From positions 1 to 35,856 of the forward strand of contig JAGFXQ010000001.1 of the NCBI GenBank assembly GCA_017861355.1: DNA of 35,856 nucleotides. The letters are read 5' to 3'. The notes under the pieces were generated by a model. It searched no databases. It was given only the letters and a program-made list of their open reading frames with translations, and was not told where the DNA came from. The position numbers and the translations under genes are program-made. Each line of letters starts with the position of its first letter. Positions within the stretch are counted from its first letter, which is position 1. Shown one piece after another: positions 25,094 to 32,521 of the stretch. The stretch comes from Bacillota bacterium. GTDB taxonomy: Bacteria > Bacillota > Clostridia > Lachnospirales > Lachnospiraceae.

Positions 25094-25275
25094 TTATTAT
25101 ATCATGAACACAGTGCTTGTTCATGATCTTCTACTCCGATCGCATAATATCAAGCAAGCTTGTATTATGCTCACTACGCTTTATTATATCATGAACACAG
25201 TACTTGTTCATGATCTCCTGCTCCGATCGCATAATATCAAGCAAGCTTGTATTATGCTCACTACGCTTTATTATA
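25094..25275. repeat. Two 87-bp tandem repeats with hairpins
   Basis: Copy 1 is 25094-25180 and copy 2 is 25181-25267, identical at 84 of 87 positions; the first 8 bases of a third copy follow to 25275. Each copy contains two inverted repeats. The first is ATCATGAACA/TGTTCATGAT with a 7-base loop (25101-25127 in copy 1). The second is GCATAATA...CAAGC AA GCTTG TATTATGC, a 13-pair stem with one bulge (25142-25170). The array fills the gap between the SASP terminator and the histidine kinase start. No plausible protein is encoded. Confidence 0.9.
25096..25123 (-). promoter_or_regulatory. Promoter-like boxes in the 87-bp repeat (for the histidine kinase)
   Basis: On the minus strand copy 1 has -10 TATAAT (25096-25101) and -35 TGAACA (25118-25123) with a 16-base spacer. 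Copy 2 has the same pair at 25183-25188 and 25205-25210. A transcript from copy 1 would have a leader of about 27 bases. Confidence 0.45.
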
Positions 25276-25293
25276 CTATATAACAGAAAAAAA

Positions 25294-25337
25294 AACATCA
25301 CCGATTGAACGGTAATGCCATTCAAGACGGTGATGTT
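25294..25337 (-). terminator. Terminator after the SASP gene
   Basis: AACATCACCG (25294-25303) pairs with CGGTGATGTT (25328-25337); TTGAA/TTCAA forms an inner stem. On the minus strand it is followed by a run of nine T (part shared with the stem), and a T-run also follows on the plus side. Confidence 0.85.
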
Positions 25338-25389
25338 CTTTTTCAATTCAAGTAAAACGCTTTCACGTTTCCTCTTGTTCGATTTCCTA

Positions 25390-25614
25390 TTACTGTTGGC
25401 CACCGGACATTGATTGTTCCTGCTGTCTGATCATACGTTTAACCATTTCTCCGCCTACAGAACCATTCTGTTTGCTAGTTAAATCGCCATTGTAACCTTG
25501 CTTTAACGGAACACCGATTTCGTTTGCAATTTCCATTTTGAAACGGTCAAGAGCCTCTCTTGCCTGAGGAACCTCTGCTCTGTTAGATCCACTATTGTTA
25601 TTATTACTTGCCAT
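25390..25614 (-). CDS. Alpha/beta-type small acid-soluble spore protein
   Basis: A 74-residue protein with an Asn/Ser-rich start (MASNNNNSGSNRAEVPQA), the segment RFKMEIANEIGVPL that includes the germination-protease recognition region, and the DNA-binding second motif with NGDLTSKQNGSVGGEMVKRMI. These proteins coat and protect DNA in the forespore and are degraded at germination. GGAGG lies about 10 bases upstream of the ATG. The gene is monocistronic, ending at a strong terminator. Expression in the forespore from a sigma-G promoter is expected, but I could not place a convincing one. Confidence 0.95.
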   Translation of the reverse strand: MASNNNNSGSNRAEVPQAREALDRFKMEIANEIGVPLKQGYNGDLTSKQNGSVGGEMVKRMIRQQEQSMSGGQQ

Positions 25615-26027
25615 ATTAATTTCACCTCCATTTTGGTTAATATCAAAGCAACCAAGTACAAAATCAGCTGATTGTAGGTTCAGCGGTTTCTTATAAGTAT
25701 TGTCACCGCACGTGATTTCGTTTTGTATTGCCTGTAATATTATTGTTAACAGGTTAGGGAAATATTATGATGGTAATTTTTGTTTATTCTACCATCCAAT
25801 TGTTATTCCGACTTTTTTCATATTAATAACCCTTCTCTTATCATAGACTGCAATTTGATACCATAGATACAAACTTGCCGTATGAACCATTTACTATCAC
25901 ACTTAACCTTGACTGAAGAATATATAATAACAAAAAAATCGGTCACCCAAGATTAGTATTGGATGACCGACGAAATAATATGTTTAGATCATAAAGATTC
26001 TTTTTGTAAATGTTTCACAACTATGTA
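25615..26027. other. Intergenic region upstream of the SASP gene
   Basis: A 413-base AT-rich stretch. At its right end is the binding-protein terminator (25939-25970). A weak inverted repeat GATGGTA (25769-25775)/TACCATC (25790-25796) is visible. The SASP promoter must lie here but no box pair stands out, and no coding frame is convincing. Confidence 0.6.
25939..25970 (-). terminator. Terminator after the solute-binding protein gene
   Basis: On the minus strand TCGGTCATCCAA and TTGGGTGACCGA form a 12-base-arm stem with one mismatch, followed by seven T. It lies 58 bases after the stop at 26028. Confidence 0.85.
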
Positions 26028-27446
26028 TTATTGTGCCACTGACTCCACTCCATTTGCTGTGTCAAGGAAAGTCTGCCATAGCTGCTGAACCTTTTCCACC
26101 GATTCTGCAGGAGTTAATGCACGAGCATCCAAGTCATAGCATACATCGCCGTAATCAATACCGGCAATTAACGGCAAGTAAGACATCGTTCCATGATCCG
26201 GCTCGTAGAATAAAGGAAGCGTCTCTTCTACTGCTCTTGCATCTCTGAATACCGGATAATAGTTTGCTCTCCAATCTTCTTCTTCATAACCGGGTGTTGT
26301 ATTGGTAAATAAATTATATGCAAATGCTACATTTTCTGCATATTCAGGATCCAGACCTGCCGGCATAACAACAATATTCTCTGTGAATACCGTCATCATC
26401 TGACCATTCGGGCCCTTCGGGAAGATTACAAAGCCCCAATCATCCTCCATGTCCTTCCAGGTGTTAACCTTATACTCCTCTGCACATTGCATCGCAACCT
26501 TGCCTTCAATGAAAGGTTGAATGAACCAATCCCAGTTAGAGCCTTCCGGCTGAGGCATATGATAACCTGCATCATACAAACTGATACCCCATTCCAGAGC
26601 TTCTAAAAATTTAGCATCGCCAGTCGTGTTAATGAACTTTCCGTCATCACTCTTACCGATGAACTGAGCTCCGTTGGAATATACACAACCACGGAAGAAA
26701 TCCTTGGAGAAACTTGCGAGACCATATACATCCGGTGTTCCGTCATTATTGGTATCACGTGTTAATTTTGCGCATAAATCCGTAAAGGTATCCCAATTCC
26801 ATTCATCCTTTGCCTGTAATTCATAAGGCAGCTCAGGATCAATTCCTGCTTCTTCAAATAATCTCTTATTAAAGAAGATACCAAGTCTGGGTTCCATCTT
26901 TCCGATAGCCATACCGTAGTTATGACCATTGAATTTCATAAGATCCAGTACCTGCTGATTCCATTTCTCCTGAGTAAAATCAAAATTTTTCAGAGTCTCA
27001 AGAGGATACAGTAAACCTTGCTGTAACGGAGCTGCGATGAACTTCTGATCCATTACAAATACATCTGCTGCCGGATCTCCTGCCATAATGGAAGAGACAA
27101 CGATTTCCTGATATTCTGTCCACGAGCCGAGATTTACATTCTTGATCTTGAAGTTATACTTCTCCATCATCTCATTTCTGTACGCCAGCGTGTCCTCTTC
27201 TTTCTGTGTCGTGGGCTCTTTATCCGTCTCCCACCAATTACCGACTACGATCTCCATACCTCCCAGATCCTTTGGTGCTTCTGTCGGAACTGGTGTTGCT
27301 GTAGGCTCCGCAGCCTTTGTTGCTGCAGGTGCAGCCGTTGGCTCTGTAGTCTTAGTGTCTTCACTGCTGCTACATGCAGAAAGCATGGACAACATGAGGA
27401 CTGCTACGAGCGCAATCGCATAAAACTTCTTAATACTGTGTTTCAT
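26028..27446 (-). CDS. ABC transporter substrate-binding lipoprotein (family 1, sugar-type)
   Basis: A 472-residue exported protein. The signal peptide ends in lipobox LSAC with acylated Cys25, followed by a Thr/Ala/Pro-rich linker (about 30-60) and the mature binding domain starting GGMEIVVGNWWETDK. An EF-hand-like loop DTNNDGTPDVYGL (about residues 230-242) probably binds calcium, as in several carbohydrate-binding proteins of family 1. The ligand is likely an oligosaccharide, but this is inferred. No permease or ATPase genes are adjacent: the gene has its own promoter and terminator and is orphaned, perhaps sharing a permease encoded elsewhere. GGGAGG lies 8 bases upstream of the ATG. Confidence 0.9.
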   Translation of the reverse strand: MKHSIKKFYAIALVAVLMLSMLSACSSSEDTKTTEPTAAPAATKAAEPTATPVPTEAPKDLGGMEIVVGNWWETDKEPTTQKEEDTLAYRNEMMEKYNFKIKNVNLGSWTEYQEIVVSSIMAGDPAADVFVMDQKFIAAPLQQGLLYPLETLKNFDFTQEKWNQQVLDLMKFNGHNYGMAIGKMEPRLGIFFNKRLFEEAGIDPELPYELQAKDEWNWDTFTDLCAKLTRDTNNDGTPDVYGLASFSKDFFRGCVYSNGAQFIGKSDDGKFINTTGDAKFLEALEWGISLYDAGYHMPQPEGSNWDWFIQPFIEGKVAMQCAEEYKVNTWKDMEDDWGFVIFPKGPNGQMMTVFTENIVVMPAGLDPEYAENVAFAYNLFTNTTPGYEEEDWRANYYPVFRDARAVEETLPLFYEPDHGTMSYLPLIAGIDYGDVCYDLDARALTPAESVEKVQQLWQTFLDTANGVESVAQ

Positions 27447-27477
27447 ATAACTTACCTCCCTATATAATGGTAGTTAT

Positions 27478-27506
27478 ATTTTACCATATTAATTGGAAAA
27501 ATCCAA
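27478..27506 (-). promoter_or_regulatory. Promoter for the solute-binding protein gene
   Basis: On the minus strand, -35 TTGGAT (27501-27506), 17-base spacer, -10 TAAAAT (27478-27483). The -35 region overlaps a palindrome TTGGA-TTTT-TCCAA (about 27493-27506) that could be a regulator site. Confidence 0.45.
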
Positions 27507-27800
27507 CACTAAATTAGTTTAGTAACAAATCTAATTCTATCTGATACGAGTTTCCCGCTAGGAGCAGAATGCTCCATCTATAGAATGAAAGGTTTGACCT
27601 ATGAACTAATTCATTTGACAGATATATTATAACTAAAGAAATTCTGCATATAATCTCCCCATTGGACATCCATAGGGAGATTTCCTCTTTGCCATTTTCG
27701 GTTGAAACAAACCCGGGATTGGCCTGTTCATTCATCCGTAAAATGCATCTTCACTTAGTGCTCTTTATCTTTCTAATAGTGCTATAAGCGGTTAATCTTC

Positions 27801-27829
27801 TTTACTTGTAAACTCCTTTGCGTTATACT
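27801..27829 (+). promoter_or_regulatory. Promoter for ddl-murF
   Basis: -35 TTTACT (27801-27806), 17-base spacer, -10 TATACT (27824-27829). The leader to ddl is about 37 bases. Confidence 0.5.
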
Positions 27830-27872
27830 GTTTTGGAAATGAAATTAATCAGGACGAAAGTGAGGATAAAGA

Positions 27873-28901
27873 ATGAAAATCGTAGTATTGGCTGGAGGCA
27901 CCAGTACAGAAAGAGACGTATCCTTGTCGACAGGCGGAATGATTTATAAAGCTCTTAAGGGTGCCGGTCATAAGGTTGTTTTACTCGATGTATACTTAGG
28001 CTATGAAGGCGAGACTGCCAACATATTTGAAATAGAGAAGGATTTTGCTGCTAATTTTGGAGCAATCAAAGAAAGCAATCCGGATATTGCACAGGTCAAG
28101 GCACTTAGAAAAGATAATCCGGACAGCTTCTTCGGACCAAACGTGATCGATATCTGTCGTAGTGCTGACATCGTATTTTTAGCTCTTCACGGCGAGAACG
28201 GAGAAGACGGCAAACTTCAGGCTGCGTTTGATCTGATGGGGATCAAGTATACCGGAACCGATTATACCAGCAGTGCTCTCGCAATGGATAAAGCAATATC
28301 CAAGGAGATTTTTGCTTATTATCATATTCCTACCCCGTCCGGCATTCATGTAAAAAAAGGAGAAACCTTCGAATGGAGTTTGTACCCCTGTGTGGTAAAG
28401 GTGTGCAATGGCGGTTCCAGCGTCGGTGTCTCAATCGCAAATACCGAAGTTGAGATGCAGGGTGCACTTGCCAATGCTTTCCATTATGGAAATGAAGTCG
28501 TAATTGAACAGTTCATCAAGGGTCGTGAGTTTTCCGTCGGTGTTATCGACGGGAAAGCCTTACCGGTGATTGAAATCGCTCCGCTTGTAGGTTTTTATGA
28601 CTACAAAAATAAGTATCAGGCAGGCAGTGCAGTCGAGACTTGCCCTGCAGTTCTTAACGAGGAATTAACAGTACGCATGCAACAGATCGCAGAAGATGTT
28701 TTCGCTGCTCTTCGTCTAAAAACCTACGCCCGTATGGATTTCATGCTAAGTGAGCAGAATGAGATCTTCTGTCTTGAAGCAAATACTTTGCCCGGTATGA
28801 CTCCCACCTCCTTACTTCCGCAGGAAGCAAAGGTGATCGGTATTGATTTTACAGGCTTGTGTGAGAAAATAATTGAAATCTCATTAAATAAATACAAATA
28901 A
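27873..28901 (+). CDS. ddl: D-alanine--D-alanine ligase
   Basis: A 342-residue ATP-grasp enzyme making the D-Ala-D-Ala dipeptide for peptidoglycan. It starts MKIVVLAGGTSTERDVSLSTG, with the ligand motif ALHGENGEDGKLQ, the ATP-binding VVKVCNGGSSVGVSI, EQFIKGREFSVGV, and the C-terminal metal and phosphate site ARMDFMLSEQNEIFCLEANTLPGMT split across the end. An inserted stretch of about 45 residues around 55-90 makes it somewhat different from short Ddl proteins. GAGG lies 7 bases upstream of the ATG. It is followed after 29 bases by murF, whose product uses its dipeptide directly. D-Ala versus D-lactate specificity was not resolved. Confidence 0.95.
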   Translation: MKIVVLAGGTSTERDVSLSTGGMIYKALKGAGHKVVLLDVYLGYEGETANIFEIEKDFAANFGAIKESNPDIAQVKALRKDNPDSFFGPNVIDICRSADIVFLALHGENGEDGKLQAAFDLMGIKYTGTDYTSSALAMDKAISKEIFAYYHIPTPSGIHVKKGETFEWSLYPCVVKVCNGGSSVGVSIANTEVEMQGALANAFHYGNEVVIEQFIKGREFSVGVIDGKALPVIEIAPLVGFYDYKNKYQAGSAVETCPAVLNEELTVRMQQIAEDVFAALRLKTYARMDFMLSEQNEIFCLEANTLPGMTPTSLLPQEAKVIGIDFTGLCEKIIEISLNKYK

Positions 28902-28930
28902 TCCGTCAGATCTCTTGGGAGGATGAAAGA

Positions 28931-30310
28931 TTGAAAAATATGACATTAACTCAGATTGCAGATGCCTGTAATGGAAAATTACTTGGAATAGATTCCGGAC
29001 GTGAGGCAGCCGGTGTAGTCATGGACTCCAGAAAGGTAGAAACGGATTATCTTTTTATCGCTTCAGTTGGAGAACGTGTCGACGGTCATGCCTTTATTCA
29101 GGATGTTTTTGAGCGCGGTGCCATCGGTGTTATCTGCGAGAAAGCTCCGGAAGCACCAAAGGGACCATGCATCCTGGTAGAGAATAGCCTTGAAGCTTTG
29201 AAAAGTATTGCTAAGTGGTATCGTTCGCAGCTGAATATCAAGGTTGTAGGTATCACCGGAAGTGTAGGCAAGACCAGCACCAAGGAATTTATCAGCGCCG
29301 TACTGGCTCAGAAATACCATGTATTAAAGACAGAAGGCAATTATAATAACGAGATTGGATTGCCGCTTACGATACTTAAGATTAGGGAAGCTCATGAAAT
29401 CGCCGTCTTAGAGATGGGTATCAATCATTTTGGTGAAATGCACCGCCTAAGTGAGATTGCAAAACCGGATATCTGTGTCATTACGAACATCGGTCAGTGT
29501 CATCTTGAAAACCTTGGTTCCAGAGAAGGTATTCTTAAAGCCAAGACGGAAATCTTCGACTTTATGAGTGAAGATGGCCGAGTTTGTGTCAATGGCGATG
29601 ACGATATGCTCTCTACCATTCAGGAAGTGAAGGGTATGCGTCCCATCCGCTTCGGTTTCGAAAGTGAGAACGACATAACAGCAAGCGATATCATATCGAA
29701 GGGTTTATTCGGAAGTAGCTGCAATATCCATGTAGGTTATAAAACCTTTCCTGCTGATGTCCCGCTGCCTGGAGCTCATATGGTGCTAAATGCATTGGCT
29801 GCTACTGCTGTTGGAAGTCTGCTCGATATGACCAATCGTGAAATTGCTGCCGGTATCGCTAGTGTAAAACCGGTAGGTGGCAGAAGCAACATCCTACATG
29901 AACATAAGTGGACTATTATCGATGACTGCTATAACGCAAACCCTGTCTCCATGAAGGCCGCTCTCGATCTGCTAGGTACTGCGGATACCAGAAAGGTTGC
30001 CATCCTTGGTGATATGGGTGAACTGGGTGAAAATGAATTAGCTCTTCATCGCGAGATTGGAGAATATGCAATTCTTACAAAGGTGGATTTATTGGTCTGC
30101 GTCGGAGCCCTGTCTCAAACGATGTATGAAGGAGCCAGAGACCAGTTAGGGAAGGTAGCTCAGAAAAATAGTAGCATTCTGTATTATGCGACTCGTGATG
30201 AGCTGATCACCGGTTTACCCGATTTTATAAAGCCGAAGGATACCATACTGGTAAAAGCTTCTCATTTCATGGGTTTCGAGCATGTAGTGAAAGCACTGCA
30301 GAACGAATAA
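28931..30310 (+). CDS. murF: UDP-N-acetylmuramoyl-tripeptide--D-alanyl-D-alanine ligase
   Basis: A 459-residue Mur ligase that adds D-Ala-D-Ala to the UDP-MurNAc tripeptide, the last cytosolic step of the precursor. The N-terminal UDP-binding domain includes VVMDSRKVETDYLF, the central ATP-binding domain has GITGSVGKTSTKE and the ligase motif LEMGINHFGEM, and the C-terminal domain includes DDCYNANPVSMKAAL. The start is a TTG at 28931-28933 with GGGAGG 8 bases upstream; an ATG at 28940 is too far from that site. It is directly downstream of ddl and probably in one transcript ending at 30377-30422. Confidence 0.95.
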   Translation: MKNMTLTQIADACNGKLLGIDSGREAAGVVMDSRKVETDYLFIASVGERVDGHAFIQDVFERGAIGVICEKAPEAPKGPCILVENSLEALKSIAKWYRSQLNIKVVGITGSVGKTSTKEFISAVLAQKYHVLKTEGNYNNEIGLPLTILKIREAHEIAVLEMGINHFGEMHRLSEIAKPDICVITNIGQCHLENLGSREGILKAKTEIFDFMSEDGRVCVNGDDDMLSTIQEVKGMRPIRFGFESENDITASDIISKGLFGSSCNIHVGYKTFPADVPLPGAHMVLNALAATAVGSLLDMTNREIAAGIASVKPVGGRSNILHEHKWTIIDDCYNANPVSMKAALDLLGTADTRKVAILGDMGELGENELALHREIGEYAILTKVDLLVCVGALSQTMYEGARDQLGKVAQKNSSILYYATRDELITGLPDFIKPKDTILVKASHFMGFEHVVKALQNE

Positions 30311-30376
30311 CGAAGCAAATTAACATTTCGATCTATTCCTATCAGAATATCCATGCTATATTAAATATAATCGAAC

Positions 30377-30422
30377 AAGACTAATCGGACCGTGTATCAT
30401 TGTACATTGTTCTTTTAGTCTT
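30377..30422 (+). terminator. Terminator after murF
   Basis: AAGACTAA (30377-30384) pairs with TTAGTCTT (30415-30422), followed by a T-run to 30426. The 30-base loop can fold further (TGTA/TACA). It starts 66 bases past the murF stop. Confidence 0.65.
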
Positions 30423-30467
30423 TTTTCATCTCTTCTTAGACTCTGACTATTATCCACACTCGGTTCT

Positions 30468-30498
30468 TTGACTACTTTTCCGTCTCCGGACATATACA
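30468..30498 (+). promoter_or_regulatory. Possible promoter for the sodium:alanine symporter gene
   Basis: -35 TTGACT (30468-30473) followed by AT-rich -10 candidates: TATACA (30493-30498, 19-base spacer) or CATATA (30491-30496, 17-base spacer). If real, the transcript includes the ATG at 30529. Confidence 0.35.
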
Positions 30499-30528
30499 TA
30501 TAGCAATGATATCGTAAAGGTTGGTCAA

Positions 30529-31832
30529 ATGGAGTATCTAAAGAACATTAATAATTTCCTATGGGGTGTGCCCTTACTGGAGCACATATCTACTTTACAA
30601 TCCACCTGAAAGGTGTTCAAAAGCATATAGGCAGGGCAATTCATCTATCCTTTATACCCGACCGTAATGCAGAGGGAGATCTAAGCGGCTTTGCAGCTTT
30701 GTCGGCAACTTTGGCGGCAACCATCGGAACCGGCAATATTATAGGTATTTCTACTGCCATTGCCCTAGGGGGTCCGGGGGCAATCTTCTGGTGTTGGCTT
30801 ACCGGTGTACTTGGTATGGCTACCACTTATGCTGAGTGTTTTCTTGGTGTTCTTTATCGTAAGCGCACTGCGGATGGCACTTTTCTGGGAGGCCCTATGT
30901 ATGCACTGGAGCATGGCCTCGGTCAAAAATGGTTAGCAGTATTATTCAGTATCTTTACCTTAATTGCCTCTTACGGGGTAGGCTGTTCCACTCAAGCCAG
31001 AGCTGTCACACAGACCCTTCATACCCTCTGGGGACTTCCGGAATATCTTGTGGGGATTGCTGTCGCTCTGATCGTTGGCCTCGTAATCGTCGGCGGCATC
31101 AAGTCCATTGGCAATATCTGCAGCAAGCTGGTACCTGCTATGGGTATCTTCTATCTTGTTGGCTGTATTGTTTTACTTATTATAAATTATCCGTATCTTC
31201 TTTCTGCATTTAAGATGATTCTTCAAAGTGCTTTTCTTCCTACAAAGCTTCCGGCAGCGGTAGCCGGCGGATTCATCGGCAGTACGATCAAGTCTGCTGC
31301 CAGATACGGAATTGCACGTGGTTTATTCACCAATGAAGCGGGGCTCGGTTCTGCTGCAATCGCGGCTGCCGGAGCAAAAACCTCAAGTCCAGACAGGCAG
31401 GCCTTAATATCTATGAGTGCAACCTTCTGGGATACGGTTGTGATCTGCGCCATTACAGGTCTTGTAATCGTGACGAATCTGATTAAAAATCCCTCTTCCG
31501 TGAGCGGATATTCCTTCACCGAATTGACGACTGCTGCCTTTGATGCCATTCCTTACGGCAACATTTTCCTGGGCATTTCTCTAATCGCCTTCGCTGTCGC
31601 CACCCTGATCGGATGGTCATATTTCGGAGAAAAAGCGGTAGAATATCTATTCGGAAAATCCGGAATAGGTACCTACCGCATCTGTTATATCGTTATGATC
31701 TTTGTTGGTTCCATTCTGTCGCTCGAACTGGTCTGGGAAATGACCGATTTAGTAAATGCATTTATGGCAGTTCCAAATCTGATCTGTTTATACTTCCTGC
31801 GTAAGCAAGTACTTCCCTATCAAAAGCTTTAA
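30529..31832 (+). pseudogene. Sodium:alanine symporter (AGCS family), frameshifted near the N-terminus
   Basis: An AGCS-type amino-acid/sodium symporter (AlsT/DagA-like), about 430 residues with some ten membrane helices. The body is intact and in one frame from 30561: THLKGVQKHIG-type start, DLSGFAALSATLAATIGTGNIIG, ALGGPGAIFWCW, GGPMYALEHGLG and the signature GLFTNEAGLGSAAIA. The first residues, MEYLKNINNFLWGVPLL, are encoded from ATG 30529 in a different frame, which stops at about 30607. The two parts meet near 30577-30582 with about 13 bases fewer than family members have, shortening helix 1. ATG 30561 in the main frame has no ribosome site. The gene may be inactive, translated from an internal start, or affected by a sequencing error. 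Confidence 0.75.
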
Positions 31833-31847
31833 ATGAAAATATACCTC

Positions 31848-32408
31848 TTACTCCGAATAATACTGATATTGAATCGCTTGTGCAATACGGGATGCTTCTT
31901 CACCGCTCTTCAGAGTCTTAATCAAAGATAAGGAAAAATCAATAGCTGTTCCCATTCCTTTGGATGTAGTGATATTGCCATCCTGAACTACAGCTACATT
32001 CACCACATGAGCACCGAGAAGTGCATCTTCATTACCCGGGTAACAGGTTGCTTTTCGACCCATTAATAATCCCTTGGTTCCAAGTACTCTTGGAGCCGCA
32101 CAGATTGCAGCCAATTTACCACCGGATAATGCATACTCTCTGAGAAGGTGATCCAAGCCTTTATGTTCCAGAAGGTTCTTAGTTCCGGGCATTCCACCGG
32201 GCAAAACCAACATATCTGCATCAGCAAAATCCATCTCCTCAAACATTGTATCTGCTATTGTGGTAATCTGATGAGATCCGGTTACCTGAAGTTCTCCTGT
32301 AATAGAAACCGTCACTATATCAATACCCGCTCTTCGGAGTAAATCAACTACTGTTAATCCCTCTATTTCCTCATATCCTTCCGCCAAAAACAAATAAACT
32401 TTTGCCAT
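31848..32408 (-). CDS. DJ-1/PfpI family protein
   Basis: A 186-residue flavodoxin-like protein of the DJ-1/ThiJ/PfpI superfamily. The nucleophilic Cys103 sits in the elbow AAICAAPRVLG, with the conserved Glu region in AEGYEEIEGLT (9-19) and LVLPGGMPGTKNL (67-79). Length and motifs match the DJ-1 subgroup (YajL, and the proposed glyoxalase/deglycase forms) better than PfpI proteases. Its role in protecting against reactive aldehydes or oxidation is inferred. The start at 32408 has AAAGGGAG 7 bases upstream; a frame back to 32471 is leader. It converges with the symporter gene, 15 bases apart, with no terminator visible. Confidence 0.9.
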   Translation of the reverse strand: MAKVYLFLAEGYEEIEGLTVVDLLRRAGIDIVTVSITGELQVTGSHQITTIADTMFEEMDFADADMLVLPGGMPGTKNLLEHKGLDHLLREYALSGGKLAAICAAPRVLGTKGLLMGRKATCYPGNEDALLGAHVVNVAVVQDGNITTSKGMGTAIDFSLSLIKTLKSGEEASRIAQAIQYQYYSE

Positions 32409-32442
32409 TCGAATACTCCCTTTCCTATTGTATTTAGTTCTT

Positions 32443-32471
32443 ATTATAATGATTGTTACGACCAAATTCAA
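32443..32471 (-). promoter_or_regulatory. Promoter for the DJ-1 family gene
   Basis: On the minus strand, -35 TTGAAT (32466-32471), 17-base spacer, perfect -10 TATAAT (32443-32448). The leader is about 29 bases. Confidence 0.6.
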
Positions 32472-32521
32472 TATTGAGTATTCATTATTTGCATCCGTTC
32501 TATATATCTAGCACAATGATA

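Larger units (their letters stand above)
27447..27872. other. Divergent control region between the binding protein and ddl
   Basis: A 426-base region holding promoters for both flanking genes. It also contains two inverted repeats: GGAGCA/TGCTCC (27561-27575, 3-base loop) and AATCTCCC (27652-27659)/GGGAGATT (27675-27682) with a small inner TGG/CCA stem. Neither has a T-run. An open minus-strand frame at 27514-27735 lacks family resemblance and is not called. Confidence 0.6.

Noticed and set aside
25131..25403. Open minus-strand frame with a repeated IIKRSEHNTSLLDIMRSE peptide
   Set aside because: The repetition comes from the 87-bp DNA repeats; the frame crosses the SASP terminator and has no family resemblance or ribosome site.
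25615..25760. Sigma-G promoter for the SASP gene
   Set aside because: Several AT-rich partial matches exist but none has both boxes at proper spacing, so no site is called.
27652..27682. Hairpin considered as a riboswitch or T-box element
   Set aside because: It is a short single stem without conserved riboswitch or T-box sequence and is too far from either gene's start to assign.
27514..27735. Minus-strand 73-codon frame in the binding protein-ddl gap
   Set aside because: No ribosome site, no family resemblance, and it spans the intergenic inverted repeats.
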